DNA from: Symbiodinium sp. CCMP2592 | Lineage: Eukaryota; Sar; Dinophyceae; Suessiales; Symbiodiniaceae | Reading direction: 5' to 3' | Length of the DNA: 64,000 nucleotides | Assembly (NCBI GenBank): GCA_905221615.1 | Contig: CAJNDT010000990.1 | Coordinates: forward strand, 62,001-126,000 | In this document: positions 1 through 12,302 of the stretch, one piece after another | How positions within the stretch are numbered: the stretch's first letter is position 1 | Layout of the letters: each line of letters starts with the position of its first letter | The notes under the pieces: model-generated | Seen by the model: only the letters and a program-made list of their open reading frames with translations | Told to the model about the DNA's origin: nothing | Databases searched by the model: none | Position numbers and translations under genes: made by a program

Positions 1-447
1 AAACCCACGCCTCAACTTGCTTTAGCATACACGACCAAAGGACTGACCCACTAGCTCTAGCTGAACTCCAGAAAACAAGCCCTCCTCCCAACATGTCTAA
101 AGCTGCCCATGTCAAGACAACCAGATAACTGGCCTCTGGCAACTTTCGCACTTGGTCTCCTGAGATGGACAGGAGGACCAGGGATACTACTACTAGCACG
201 TAGTCTCTTGCTCTCGACAGACTTGCCAGGTCTTTTGGCGCGGTTTGTGTGCCGTTAATTGTTTTTTGCTTGCTTTGTTGTGTGGTTCGCACGGTCTATT
301 GGCTCGTGGCTCAGAGCCTCCGTTCCATTGAGGGCTTGAATGCGAGGGGATGTATGATCACCACCGTTCCGTAAGGCCTGTGAGTATCCTTCGTGCCTTC
401 GTACAACTCTTTGTCGAGTCAGCAGGGGGCCTACTTTAAACTTAGGC
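1..447. other. Gene-free left edge
   Basis: No coding frame or repeat recognised apart from scattered T/G-rich sequence. Confidence 0.4.
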
Positions 448-551
448 TCCTGAGTAGCCACTTAATAATAAGTGTACCCCTTTTCCTCATATTCTGTTTC
501 AATAAGGAGACCAAAATGACAAGGGCAACAGGGTACTACTCAGGAACCTAG
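448..551. repeat. Degenerate foldback element
   Basis: GGCTCCTGAGTAGC near the left end pairs with GTACTACTCAGGAACC near 551. The interior is unremarkable. Confidence 0.35.
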
Positions 552-612
552 AAGCACATATCATGCTCATGGTTTAGTCTGCATCCTTCAGGATGCTCAT
601 GCGTAGCTGTAA

Positions 613-722
613 TATAGGGGCCTTAATTAGAGTAGGGTTTGGGGGCCCATTTGGGCCCGGTCTACTATACTTATACTCGGGAACCGCCACAATAGTACAC
701 GTAATTATTAAGGCCCTTGTAT
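613..722. mobile_element. Foldback element, family D
   Basis: The left end TAGGGGCCTTAATTAGAGTA pairs with GTAATTATTAAGGCCCTTGTA at the right. Compare the copies at 3,296, 11,331, 22,945, 33,650 and 39,273. No coding capacity. Confidence 0.6.
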
Positions 723-1686
723 CCAACCCTGAAACCCTAAACCCCAAACTCCTAAACCTTCTACATAGGATATCCGCCAAGCTATCAAACTCCTTGGCCC
801 GATCAAAGGCCTACGATGCACAACCCCTCAAAGCCAACACAACACTTTCCAGCCCCAACGACAGTTCTTGCGGTTTAGGGTTTAGGGTGACAGAGGGAAA
901 TTAAGACCCTGCCATGGACTTTACATGCTTTCCCTTTGCACCCTGCCGTTTCAGTTTGCGGATACATCCCCCTCTACTTGAGTGTGGGATCCACGGCTAC
1001 AGTCCCAGCCATACAAGCCAGGTCGCATCAACGAAGATCCCCATGGCAAACTGTGGGGTGTCCTCGCAAGCTGCGGCGCTTATGCATAGATATGGCACTT
1101 GTAAGCTTCTGATTTTCGGTTACCCTAAACCCTAAACCTAAACCCTCAACCCTGAACCCGACCCTATCGGGTCCAGGCTAGACGCAGCCGTGCTCCTGGC
1201 TTTTTGAAAGTCTTTCTGCTGGTGGAAGGACTTTACACCCGCTACGACAACCCTCAACGTTTAAATATCCTTAAACCCATATGTCAGTGCATCAGCAAGG
1301 CCTACATTACGCCCGTTAGTTCCTGGGACTTTTCTCATCCCATATCCAAAAGCTCCAGGCTCGCAACCAAACCCTACACCCGAGGCTGGAAAGCCGGGGG
1401 CTTGACCCGAATACGAAGACGAGACGCTTCGTAGGATTAGCCGTCTGAAACACACATGGATATACGGAATATGATACAGTTGCTGTTTCAGAACCCCCTC
1501 AAAAGGCTTACTGCCACCCCATAACTGTAGGGCCCTTGCAAACAAACCTTCATGCAACCTTGTTAAACTGGGCTTTGAAGTCACCAGGCAGGAACAAGTA
1601 TACCTTTAATCTCATCATGGGTCCTTCAAGGAACAGGTCCCACCCAAACACAATGCATTGAGGTAGCTATGATACTCCAGAACCCC
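723..1686. other. Gene-free stretch
   Basis: Contains a short telomere-like run at 1,122-1,165. No supported gene. Confidence 0.4.
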
Positions 1687-1938
1687 GTCGAACCCAAAAC
1701 CCTAAACCCCCAAATCCTGAACCCGAAACCCCCAAATCCTAAATCCTAAACCCCCAAATCCTAAACCCTAAACCCTCAAATCCTAAACCCTAAACCCCCA
1801 AATTCCTAAACCCTAAACCCCCAAATCCTAGACCCTAAACCCTAAACCCCCAAATCCTAAACCCTAAACCCCCAAATTCCTAAACCCTAAACCCCCAAAT
1901 CCTAGACCCTAAACCCTAAACCCCCAAATCCTAAACCC
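1687..1938 (-). repeat. Degenerate telomere-like array (CCCTAAA / CCCCCAAATCCTAAA)
   Basis: About 250 bases of CCCTAAA variants. A higher-order unit of roughly 65-70 bp containing CCCCCAAATTCCTAAACC is repeated in its second half. Confidence 0.9.
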
Positions 1939-2050
1939 CTCTCATCTCCTCGGACCACTTGCTCTTTGCAAGGCTCGGCTTGGCGGCTCGGAGCTTCTCG
2001 TTCTGGCCGGCGCAGGGGTTCTTCAGGGGCTCCATGAGGCTACAAGGGTT

Positions 2051-2241
2051 CCCCAGAGAGCCCAATACCTCCTGAATTAAGGAATACCTAGGGCCTAGGG
2101 TTCCTTTAAGGGATCTATGGGGTTTAGGGTTTAGGGGGCTCCAATACCCCTTAATTCAGGAATATACATTCTTTCATTAGGGGCTTCAGATTATAATTTA
2201 AGCTATATTCCTTCATTAAGGGGTATTGGGCTCTCTGGGTC
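2051..2241. mobile_element. Foldback element, family I, with internal repeat
   Basis: CCAGAGAGCCCAATACC at the left pairs with GGGGTATTGGGCTCTCTGG at the right. The interior carries a GGTTCCTTTAAGGGATCTAT unit and a second CCAATACCCCTTAATTCAGG, suggesting nesting or an internal duplication. Confidence 0.6.
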
Positions 2242-3295
2242 TAAAACAGGGACTGAGGATTTAGGTGGCAAGGTTTGTGGCGTGGGGTGGGGTTGAGGAT
2301 GCAGTGAGCCAGGGAGCATGGGTTTTCAAAAAGGGTGTCCGGTGGAAGGCCATTGAACTGTCGACCCCAGCGACTGTGGTCCTGTTGGTGCTGATTGAAA
2401 AGCAGGCTGGCTTGAGGGCTTAGGGTTTGCTCTATTGCGTGTTGTAGGGTTTATAAGTTGTGGCTGGTCATCAATAGTATATGGTTCTGACGTCGCATAA
2501 AGCCACTGGGGACATGCGTATTTACACGTGCCGCAATGGCTCTGTTCTTGCGTAAATTTAGGGGCGGATTTTCGGTTTAAGGTTTTTGAATTCAGAAGAC
2601 TGCTTTCAGATTTTAGGGGTTCCTTGCTTTAGGGCCGACTTGTTTACAGTTGCGTGGGCGTTTATTGGGTCATTGGAGATTCAAGCTTTGGGGTTGCGGC
2701 GGCATGTTTCAGGCTTCCGGATACTGTCAATATGGTCACCGCTGCTATGCCATTACTTACACCTCGTATTGATACTATGCATAATACTGATACTGGCGGT
2801 AGTGCAACTAGAACTGTCAATTACGCTCGCCTGTTTGCATACCTTGCAGAAGATCTACTGCGCGAGGCCCATATTTAGAGGAAGTGAGTACTGAGTAGCC
2901 AACATGTGCGGCAGTTTCTAGATCGGAAAACGCAGTTGCTAAGCCTGCTAAGCCGTAAGGCAGGACCATGAAGGTAGTCAATGCATGCCAAACGACAGAG
3001 GATGTACCGATATACCTTTACGTGTGTATGTATGTATGCATGTATGTCGGTGTATATAATATATGTGTATCTGCATGTCAATATGCATATATATATATAT
3101 ATATGTATATATGTATAGTATATACATATAACATAATTGCACAGCACAGCGTATCGGACCTCATCACCGACCTTGTCATGTCGTTACTTGCATGCCGAGT
3201 ATGCCCGACAAGCAAAGTGTCAAACCCGCAGCAGTTCACCCTGCAAACCTCGACAACCCTGAAGCCGCACATCCCAAATCCCAAAACCCGAACAA
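2242..3295. other. Gene-free stretch with AT microsatellite
   Basis: Contains TATG/ATAT simple sequence at about 3,023-3,130. The 70-100 codon frames at 2,586-2,894 show no recognisable domain. Confidence 0.4.
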
Positions 3296-3397
3296 AGGGG
3301 CCGTAGTAATTAGAATAAGGTTTTGGGGCCCCTTATTGTACTATAATTGTAATTAGGAACCCCCACAGTGGTATTGGTAATTGTTTAGGCCCCTATA
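3296..3397. mobile_element. Foldback element, family D
   Basis: GGGGCCGTAGTAATTAGAAT at the left against TAATTGTTTAGGCCCCTATA at the right, with the typical centre (TTTTGGGGCCCC, then ACTATAATTGTAAT). Confidence 0.7.
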
Positions 3398-4076
3398 GAA
3401 AACCTTTAACCCTAAGCGTTTGACCCTAAAGCTTGAACTCCAACCCTAAGCCCTAAACTCTGAACTTTAAACCTAAACCGTAAACCTAAACCTTTAACCC
3501 TGAACCCTATAAACCGTCTGTATTCCTGTGGCTTGGAAACACCGGGGTCCCGGCGTAGGCTTCTCTTTTCTCATCCTTGCTAAGAACCCGATAGGCCTCA
3601 AGCTGCCACGCTTTGCAGGATTCGCAGGATTTAGGTTAGAGTTTGGCGTTTACGTTCAGGGGTTCAGGGTGTAAGGTTTCAGGGTGTACATTTTGCTCAC
3701 ACTGGATGGCTGATGTTGAAACGGATGGTAGTAACAGGAGACATGCTGCCAAGCCAAGACTGTAAATCCTGAACCCTGAACCCTCAACCCTAAACCCTGA
3801 ACCCCTAAACCCTAACCCTCAACCCTAAACCCCCAAAACCTAAAGAGCCAGAACCCTGCTCGAAGCTTAGACGAAATTGCGGGTTCGGGTTCAGAGTCAT
3901 TGAGCATTCTAGAGGCTTCCCCTTAACAGGAACCCGAAAACCCTCCCATGTTTCCCGTTTCAAGGAACCCACACCGTCGTAGGTTTCAGGGGCTTCACGG
4001 TACGTGCTTTCAGAATTTGAGGGCAGTCCGAGACGTAGGCAGCTAAGGGCCTGTAAGGGTTCCTTTGAGGGATCTG
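3398..4076. other. Gene-free stretch, telomere-like fragments
   Basis: CCCTAAACCC-type units at 3,410-3,510 and 3,775-3,840. No supported gene. Confidence 0.4.
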
Positions 4077-4162
4077 TACTTGGAGGTTCATGGGCAGTTA
4101 TAAGTAGGGTTATAAGTCCCTTAGTATGGGTTATAAGTATAGTTACCGTACTTCTAACAAGT
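4077..4162. mobile_element. Foldback element, family B (right end degenerate)
   Basis: TACTTGGAGGTTCATGGGCA and the GTTATAAGTAGGGTTATAAG interior are intact; the right inverted end is decayed after ACTTCTAAC. Confidence 0.55.
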
Positions 4163-4880
4163 AGGAGGACTATAAGGGGCCTTTCACGGGCTCCATATGG
4201 AATCTGTAAGGCTTCAAGGCTTGACGACCTACCAAGACCCATATTGAGCAACTTCAAAGCCCATCTTAACATTTCCCCCAAGTCGAAACCGGAAACCACC
4301 CCAACATCGAACCTGAACAGCCGGATCCTCATAAAGCCAACGCCCGGAGGGTCGTTTTCGCCCGGAGCAGTATAAACAGAAACCCGACAGGGAATTCTTC
4401 ATGGAGTCACCCTACATGGCAGGGTCCTTAGCCTCTAACCCCCCCTGCAACAGGTAATTACCTCTGAACCCTCAGGAAGCGAAAGGTGAACCCCAAAAAG
4501 CATAACCCCTAAGCGCTAAATCTAAGCCCTAAACCCCCACGCCCTAAGCTTAAGCACAGAATCTGCTAGGCCTCGGTGACGATGCTTTGAAGCTCCGCCG
4601 AGTCTCCACCCAAAACGTCCGGATGAACCTTTGAGGGCTGTTGTCTTGTATGGGGGTGGAGGGTGTCTTCTGGAAATGTAGGTTTAGGGCTTCAGGACTT
4701 AAAGTTCCGTTTGAAGGCGGTTTAAGATCCAAGGCATCTAAGACTCGAGGGAGGGATCGAGAGTTGGAGCTTTGGGGGTTTCGGGCGTTTTGATGCGGCA
4801 CTTAAGCGCTAGAACAAGCCAAGGGCTTTTGTGGCAGTAAAACGGGGCTCCGGTAAAGGGCGCAAGGTTGCTGAGCGTCA

Positions 4881-4986
4881 TGTGGGTAGTTGTCAAAATT
4901 AGGGTCCCGTTTTGGGTACCCTAAATAATAGGTGCCGAAATACAATAAGGACCCACAATGGGACCCTCATTTTGACAACCACCCAT
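4881..4986. mobile_element. Foldback element, family K
   Basis: TGTGGGTAGTTGTCAAAATT at the left pairs with AATTTTGACAACCACCCA-like sequence at the right. The interior has GGGTACCCTAAATAATAGGT. A second copy is at 28,318-28,422. Confidence 0.75.
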
Positions 4987-5549
4987 GTGTTTTTGGTTGT
5001 TGAGGGCGTCGAAGATCCTGTCTTTTGCGCGCGGGAGCTGAACGCCATGGCCGTGTTTGGCCTCGTTTCAATGCGGGGTTCTCGTGCTTTTGACGCTCTT
5101 CTCGGGGCCCTGTAGGGAACGGAATAAGGGACCCTGCATAAAGCGACAGGGCCTACCATCATCCACCATGTTCCAGTGCTATGGCTGGATGCCCCCTGGG
5201 ACCGAAAAGAAGGCTAATGTTTCCAATACTTCGCTGGTTTTGAGAGAGCAACGAATCTGACAAACAAATCGTACGGAATGGTTAGTAAATGCCCAAGCCA
5301 TTGGATCAAGATCTTCTCACCTATGCGAGGTCTTGTATACCAGATGTCGCGTACGTTTGCATCCCCTTCTATAAAGCCTGTACCCAAAACCTGCGACTCT
5401 TACGCCTAAACCCTAAACCCTAAACCCACCCTAAACCCTAAACCCTACGCTGTGCCCCATGCCATCTTGACCATCCGGCGATGGGCAGCTTTGATCTCTT
5501 TCGGATCAGACCTCTCGCCAAGTGCCCGAATGGGGCTTTAAGGTAGTTC
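4987..5549. other. Gene-free stretch
   Basis: A short telomere-like run (CCCTAAA, about six units) at 5,405-5,448. The open frames at 5,057-5,260 have no recognisable content. Confidence 0.4.
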
Positions 5550-5650
5550 GGTTGATGACATATATCCTGCATTACCTTAAGGACCCTAAACTATGGGAAC
5601 TACGGCATATTCCTTATTATGGGTAATGCAGGATTTATATCATCAACCGT
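5550..5650. mobile_element. Foldback element, family E (well preserved)
   Basis: GGTTGATGACATATATCCTG at the left against CAGGATTTATATCATCAACC at the right, about 101 bp. Other copies at 11,936, 21,714 and 26,467. Confidence 0.8.
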
Positions 5651-5934
5651 TACGATTAATTGTGACCCCTGCTACGATGGGGTAGTGCAAATCCTACTAA
5701 AGCTTGCTAAAGTCAATGTAAGGGCCTTATTGGTTCGAATAGGGAGTAGGAGTATATTTAAAGTACGTATCTTAAGGAACCCTTGGGATCTACATGAATT
5801 AATTCGGCGGCCGAGGAAAATGACGAACCGGGCTCGACTTGACGAGATGTTCCTCCTAGCACCAAACTTCCAAAACTGCTCGTTGAACAGTAGATTCAGT
5901 CATTCTAAATTTAAGTCCAACCCTCATTCCCAAA

Positions 5935-6150
5935 CTCCCTAAACACTCAACCCCAAACCTTCATATTTAGCCGGAGCCCTCAGCACTCAACCCTTAGCCG
6001 TTGCCCTTGGCGGTGAAATCCAGAGACCGCAGCTCAACTAAACCAAAATTAAAACCCCCTAAACCCTAAACACCAAAACCCCCGAAACCCTCAACCCCAA
6101 AACCACCGAAACCCTAAACCCAAAACCCCAAAACCCCCTAAGCTCTTCAC
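5935..6150 (-). repeat. Degenerate telomere-like sequence
   Basis: CCCTAAACCC, CCCCGAAACC and related variants in loose tandem order. Confidence 0.6.
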
Positions 6151-6273
6151 CTCCTCCCACTCTGAGACCCGCACGTGAAGAGTGGCAGGCCTAGGAGTCC
6201 TGGCACCGTGACATAGGGGCCTTAATAATTGGAATAGGGTTCCTTTGAAGGGTTCCTATAAGGGCACTTAAAG

Positions 6274-6376
6274 ACATAGGGGCAATACTAATTAGAATTG
6301 GGTTTTGGGGCCATAAAAAATGTTATTATGATAAGGATCCACCAAAACAGTGTTGGTAATTATTCCGGCGCGTATA
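6274..6376. mobile_element. Foldback element, family D (with a broken copy at 6,214)
   Basis: TAGGGGCAATACTAATTAGA and GTTTTGGGGCC, ending GGTAATTATTCCGGCGCGTA. A second left end, TAGGGGCCTTAATAATTGGA, begins 60 bp upstream, so two copies collided. Confidence 0.55.
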
Positions 6377-6810
6377 CGAACGGAGTTGTGGAGGGTCGGT
6401 TCAATGGTTTGGGGTTGTAGGGTTTAGAGTCGAGAGGGGTTGAGGAATCTTTGTCGCACGGCGCTTCTCACAATCATCTGTGACAAGGCTTTCGTAAGGA
6501 AATTGTAGAGGGTCTTCACGACGGCTTGCTAGGATTTTGCTATCTAAACCCTAAACCCCTAAACCCTAAACCCCTTTACAGTGGTTTCCAACAGTGTTGC
6601 AGCTTCGGTTGTAAGGGGTTTTACCGGTCTCGGGATGTCACCAGATTTGGGGCTAGGCCCTAAACCCCAAAACCCTAAACCCTGAACCTAAGCGTTAGGG
6701 CTTGGGTTTAGGGGAGTTCCGAGTTCAGGGATCAAGTCAAGGGATGAGAGGTGCCCACAAATCTGCTCATGATGCTTGGGGATCCAAGGCTTCTCGTCAT
6801 AGGTACCCTT

Positions 6811-6934
6811 ACTTGAAGGCTCATGGGGCTTAGTAAGTAAGGTTATAAGTAGGTTATAATTAGGATAACACCACTTAGGGGACTTATAACCCCAATTATA
6901 ACCTACTTACTAAGTCCCATGATCCTCTAAGTAG
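6811..6934. mobile_element. Foldback element, family C
   Basis: ACTTGAAGGCTCATGGGGCT, TTAGTAAGTAAGGTTATAAG and the mirrored ACTTACTAAGTCCCATGATC end. The two halves of its 124 bp pair almost throughout. Confidence 0.8.
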
Positions 6935-7018
6935 CGGGGTAGGGGGCCTTAGTGCCCATAATAAGGACCTAATGAGGCCTATTTAAGGAAGTATAATCCC
7001 CTACCCCCCTCCCCGCTA
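6935..7018. repeat. Foldback, unclassified
   Basis: GCGGGGTAGGGGG (about 6,934) pairs with CCTACCCCCCTCCCCGC (about 7,003-7,018). Directly abuts the family C element. Confidence 0.5.
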
Positions 7019-7243
7019 CCCCCCTAAGGGTCCCTATGACTTGGGTTTGTTGTTTAGGACTCCTGGTTTGGTGAAGTGACTTTGCAAGTGCATCCGGAAG
7101 CGGGGTTACTACAGGACGTCTACAGTTCTGGTTCAGAATGCCCATGCTCCAAAATTTCTTTTTCACCCAGGGTCTCCAACCCTTACACCGCAAACTGGCG
7201 CAGGCAGAATGCAGCTTGAGCTGTTGAGTTCTGGGGTTGGGTA

Positions 7244-7370
7244 GGGCCCCAAAAAAGCACATAAGCAAAAATAAGGTTAGGGATATCCCATATAAAGCCC
7301 CTTAAAAGGAAGCCCAATAAGGTAGGGATATCCCCATAAAAAGCTTATGCTTATGTGCTGTTTGGGTCCC
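7244..7370. mobile_element. Foldback element, family J
   Basis: GGGCCCCAAAAAAGCACATA at the left against TATGCTTATGTGCTGTTTGG at the right, with GGTAGGGATATCCC in the interior twice. Related to 38,836-38,922. Confidence 0.65.
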
Positions 7371-7499
7371 TAATTGGGGGCACTGGACTGAAGTCGAAGG
7401 TTGACTCATGGACTTACAGCGCGCTCATGAGTTTGTCTTCACAGGGTCTTGAGCAACCTCCTGCTTCTGCTAATGAACCATGAAGCATAAATTGGAGTT

Positions 7500-7640
7500 T
7501 CCCAACATAAGGGGTACCTAATTTGGGGCTCCTTATATTAAGGATCCTACTATTTCGGGTGCTATATTATCTTAGGGTAAATGTAAGCAGCAACCCCCTA
7601 AATAGTCTAGGCATTAAGTAAGGCCCCTATAGTACCCTGC
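7500..7640. repeat. Possible distant family A relic
   Basis: AAGGGGTACCTAATTTGGGG then AAGGATCCTACTATTT follow the internal order of family A, but the termini are poorly kept. Confidence 0.35.
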
Positions 7641-7734
7641 GTGTTTCACCAAAACGGCTTGAGGCTCAGGCTTCGATTTTCGATCATCGGGTTCAAGGCT
7701 TAGGCTTTACAACTCCGACTCCAGGGCTTAAAGT

Positions 7735-7862
7735 GTAGTAAATGCCTATACTAATTTCGGGGGTTCCTTATTCTATTTATATTATAATGGGTCCTAATTG
7801 GGGTTCCTTCTTCTATTTATTTATATTATAGTGGGCCCCAAAACCCTGTTCTAATTGTGGTT
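7735..7862. mobile_element. Family D relic, inverted, with internal duplication
   Basis: GGGGTTCCTTATTCTATTTA-like and GGGGTTCCTTCTTCTATTTA copies are followed by GGGCCCCAAAACCCTGTTCT, the reverse of the usual family D order. Confidence 0.45.
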
Positions 7863-8584
7863 GAGGTTTCTAGGACATCGGAGAATCCCACACCTGTACC
7901 TTTACACTCTCCATGGTGCAGCCAGCTGTCCATAGTATTCTGTCGGAATGGCACGCCGCGCCTGAGAAGCTGTGCAAGCAAGCCAGAAAGTCTTTCAGGA
8001 TTCTAACAGACTGCTTATCTCTCGAGGACCCTAACCCCCGACACCCCCTAAACCTCCAAACCCTAAGTCCCTAAACTCTAGACCTTCAAAGGATAGAAGC
8101 CGATGTATCCCGGAAGTCGTCTTCGCTCGCGGCGCGTGCTCATGTAGGGGCCGTGCCGGATTCGACCAGAATTCGGTGCACAGTGTTACAGCTTGGGATT
8201 TCTAGACAAGACAAACAGATCAAGTATGAGATCACCGGGGACACGAAACTTTTTGGATTGGTGCTGCAGGTTTAGGATGCAAGACTTCAAAGCCACAAAG
8301 CCAACGCCCGTGTGCTTATCTTGCTATCCGAGCCGGTTCCTGCGTCTGAAACCCTCAATCCTACTCAAACCCCACGACGGATGGTTGATGGCGGTTCGTG
8401 CTCAGATTCCGTGCACCGGTTCACTACTCTACGGTACACCAGCTGGAGTGCCCCCCTGGGCCATCGACGCTGCGTCGTGTGGTCGACTTGAGAACAACGA
8501 AAACGGCCGTACCGCAAACTGCGGCCTGCACTCGCGGGTTGGAAAAGGTTTAGGGGTTAGGGGTTTAGGGTTTAGTGCATTCTA
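7863..8584. other. Gene-free stretch
   Basis: The 130-codon frame at 8,193-8,585 ends in telomere-like sequence and shows no domain; not accepted. Confidence 0.35.
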
Positions 8585-9412
8585 ACATGTATGTTAAAAT
8601 CTAGTGTATGTATATGGACAGATACTCAGATAGATAGATCGAGAGATAGTATGCCCTTTCGCATCTAATAAGAAATCTACACCACTTAGAATGCATTATA
8701 CAACATGTAGCATCTAAGGCATGATCTAAAAAGGTAAGTCGTATCATACTAACATATACATATATATCTGCATATGTATATTGTATACAGAGCTATGCAA
8801 AAAAAGCAATGCCTTGTAGAGATGTTCAGCTGCATACGATACGGCATATAGTGCATAGCATTTAGCCTATACTGCAAACTGCTTAGAAAGCTCAGTAGAG
8901 CCTAGAAAATGTCAAGCAAGCGCCACAACATGCAACCCTCTTGAACTCTTATGTGGAATCTGAAATATGTAACACAGAAGCCAACATGTGCACCTTCTGC
9001 TCCAGAAGTTGCAGAACATGCAGCACTATTATCAAACATACAAACAGTACGGACTAGTGTATACATGCATAATACATGTATATAAATATATGTCTACATA
9101 TATATATAAATAAATAATGAACCAGATGATGTATAATGTGCGACCTATGCAATGCAAAGTTTTCATGTAGCCAATGTAGCATTCAAAACGTTGCTGTGCA
9201 TCTACAGAACGAATAACATGTTTAACTCAACGATCGTATGTATAACGGATAACGGAAAAAGATGAACCATGAACAGTTGTGGGTTAGTAGGCAATATACC
9301 GTGTAGAGTATGCAAAGCTTTGAAGATGCATACATAGGAACAGTATATTACATGATGTCGGCAATGGGTTATGATTGTCATGTTGCAATTTTCGTGCCAC
9401 ATAATCTATGCT
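8585..9412. other. AT-rich island without gene
   Basis: About 830 bases visibly richer in A and T than the flanks, with many ATGTATAT, GATAGATA and ATGCATA words, and none of the telomere-like or foldback repeats of the flanks. Confidence 0.6.
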
Positions 9413-11153
9413 ACAGACTATAGATTTTGGGGCTGTACGCAACGACAACAGGTACTGGGTCCCGGGGCTATCTCGTGTCACCTGGGTGTTTTACGCATCT
9501 GCAAGGCGTCTACTTCGGGGAACGCATTATAAACGTTGTATCATCTTATCAAGCTCTGTATCTTCACCTTCATATTCTTCGGCGTCCACAGCACGCACTC
9601 GCATTTGTCAGTGTCAGTGGGCTTGTGCGCGCTCGTCTTCGCACGAGTGTGTGCTTGTGCATTGCAGCTTATGTATTAGACATATGTATACATATGCACT
9701 GGTGCGGTCTCTGCCTGTCGGTTTTGGAAGCCCAAAGAGTCTTCTGCTCACATCTGCGTCGCGCGGGACTCGCGCAGGGTCACGCGGGACTCGCGTAGGC
9801 CTATAATATAGCGACGTACTCACCACCCCTCAGCGTCCGCAACAAATCCGGCACTTTGGCCTACCTGCTGCGTGCTTGTTGAAACCAGCGTCTACATGGG
9901 GTTTAGGTAGTTCTGATGTGTAAATTTCCCGCTGATGTGTATTCTCCCTAAACCAGCGTCTGTCGGCGTTGATGTGTATTCTCACCAGCTGATGTGAGAT
10001 AACCCCAGCGCCCAGTAAGACTAAGACATGATGGATGATAGATAGCAGCGACTACATAAGACGCAAATGTAGTAAGACATCTACGGCCAGTAGGTGTCGG
10101 CTCTGATTCTGTGGCTTCCGGCTGAGGAGATATCTTTCCACTTCGGGATGTGGGGACCCAGTTGTTCTTGGATTGGTTTGGGCTTAGGGGAATAACAAGC
10201 CTGAAGCCTGAACCCTTAAGCCTTATGAATACAGGAACAACTGACTGAACACGGGCCAGACACTGTCTTCTTTTCCATCCTACATGACAGAAGGTTGGAG
10301 ACCAAGACCAAGATCCATTCTGTTTTCACCCCTGGCTTCGGTCCCATACATACCTGAACGCACCGTGCCACTCCAAAGTTCACATCCCCTACGGCCCAAA
10401 CCCTCCCAAACCCTAAAGCGCTTCCTTATAGTAACCCTTAACGGAACCTTTAGCCATCCGACCGGAAAATATTTGCAACCACCCCACCTGCCGCGCAGCA
10501 CGCGAGCCGCAGCTCCGGCCGGAGTCCAAACGAGGGGCTGTCAGGGCTTGAGGGCTTTCAGTATTGCGGTTATCAGCCGTAGGGCCAGTGTAGCAGTAGC
10601 AGTAGCAGTAGTAGCAGTAGTAGTAGTAGCAGTAGTAGTAGTACTACTACTACTACTGCTACTACTACTAGCAGTAGTACTAGTAGTGGAGCAATAGTGG
10701 TGGTAGTGGCGTTATTATCATTGGTGTTCGCATTCTCTGGTCCGGTCTTATGCCTATCCTTCTTGTTAATTACTATTAACTATATTAAAACTAGTATTGT
10801 TGTGAATAACTGCTTTTTTGTTTGTCGGGTTCTGGATGCTTTTCAAGGATTTGGCCTTTCTGAATGGGGTCGCGGTGCTTTTCAGAGATTTGGCTTTTGT
10901 TAACAGGCTCAGGATTTGCTAGATGGCCTAAGGGGGTTCAGAGTGTTTAAAAGGTTCCACGCGGACCTCAACAGGTGCCACCGGCTTAAGAGTTCCGCGC
11001 TCCTCTTCGTGCTCCTTTAAAGGAGGAAGAAACCGAATAAGGGTTTTTTGGGCGCATTTTTCTAAACTCACAATAAGGAATAAACGGAATCCCTGTAACC
11101 GTCCAAACAAACTAACCGAAAGTCTCGTGACTGGCCGAATAGTTTCTGTTTAC
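9413..11153. other. Gene-free stretch
   Basis: The overlapping 120-130 codon frames at 9,408-9,806 have no recognisable domain. GCTGATGTG-type short repeats sit at 9,910-9,995. The (AGT)n block is listed separately. Confidence 0.35.
10591..10711. repeat. AGT/ACT trinucleotide microsatellite
   Basis: (AGCAGT/AGTAGT)n switches to (ACTACT)n midway, so the array is itself an inverted repeat. Confidence 0.9.
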
Positions 11154-11262
11154 GCGAAACCCTAAACCCTAAACCCAACCCTAAACCTTACACCCAACCC
11201 TAACCCCTAAACCCAACCCTAAACTCTAAACCCTAAAACCAACCCTAAACCCTAAACGAAGG
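11154..11262 (-). repeat. Telomere-like array
   Basis: CCCTAAACCCTAAACCCAAC-type units, slightly degenerate. Confidence 0.8.
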
Positions 11263-11330
11263 CTCGCTAAGGCTCGGAGCTTAGAGCGGGGAGGGGCCGA
11301 GGACCTGAAAAGGTTTCAGAGCTCGACAAA

Positions 11331-11428
11331 AGGGGCCTTGATAATTAGAACAGGGTTTCGGGGTCCGTTATACTATAATTATAATAAGGTTCCCCAAAAT
11401 TGTATAGGTAATTATTTCGGCCCCTATA
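11331..11428. mobile_element. Foldback element, family D
   Basis: AGGGGCCTTGATAATTAGAA against AATTATTTCGGCCCCTATA, with a TATACTATAATTATAATAAG centre. Confidence 0.75.
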
Positions 11429-11501
11429 ACTATAATAGAGGGACTTGGGAATCAGTGGGCCCTTTTTTTGGCCTTCGAGCTTCTACTCGTGTCGCATGTT
11501 C

Positions 11502-11606
11502 CACTAGGATGCCCAGTAACCTACTAGGAATAAACAGGGCGTAACTTTATAAGGAACCTAGGACTGCAAAAGGGGAATAAGGGTACTACTGGGCATCCTA
11601 GTCAAA
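11502..11606. mobile_element. Foldback element, unclassified
   Basis: CACTAGGATGCCCAGTAACC at the left pairs with TACTGGGCATCCTAGT at the right. Confidence 0.6.
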
Positions 11607-11935
11607 GATCGTGTCTTTCGATCTCCGACGGCCGTCATGTCCCCGGAACTGATGGCTTGGTCGGCTTGGTTGTAACTTTCTGGGTTGCAGGGTTCTTGGT
11701 GGTGTCTCGAGGAATTCGAACCCGTGCCCCTCCTGCCTGAGTGAAGCCAGCCATAAGACGTTAACGTAATACAATACAATAGAGGTACGTTCCAGCTTAA
11801 GGGGGACCTCTACCCCTAAACCCTAGACCCTTATCCCCAAAAGAACACTGCCTCAGCATGTCTCCACCCCTAAGCATTCCCCAAAACCACAAGTCCTGGA
11901 CCTTCAGCTTTTCAAAAGTCGCAAACCTGAATCCT

Positions 11936-12039
11936 ACGGTTGATGATACAAATCCTGCATTACCCATAATAAGGAATATGCCATAAGTCCCATAGTTTAG
12001 GGTCATTAAGGTAATGGACAATTTGAATCATCAGCCGTA
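11936..12039. mobile_element. Foldback element, family E
   Basis: ACGGTTGATGATACAAATCC and GCATTACCCATAATAAGGAA; the right end ATTTGAATCATCAGCCGT is slightly mutated. Confidence 0.75.
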
Positions 12040-12202
12040 GGTCCTAGACTCCTACACCTCAACCCTGAAATCCAATAAAGCACAGACACCGGGCAGGAGC
12101 CATTACGAGAGTCTAGGTTTTGGCACTTTGAACGACCTATGGGGTGGTCTTACACTAGCGGTCCCCGTCTCAGTGATCCTTCTTTTCTCGGTCTTACTAT
12201 GC

Positions 12203-12302
12203 ACTTGGAGGTCCATGGGTAGTTATAAGTAGGGTTATGAGGCCCCTCATATGGTTTTATGTATAGTTACCCTACTTCTAACACCCTTGAACCTCCAAGT
12301 AG
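12203..12302. mobile_element. Foldback element, family B
   Basis: ACTTGGAGGTCCATGGGTAG at the left against CCTTGAACCTCCAAGTAG at the right. Confidence 0.7.
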
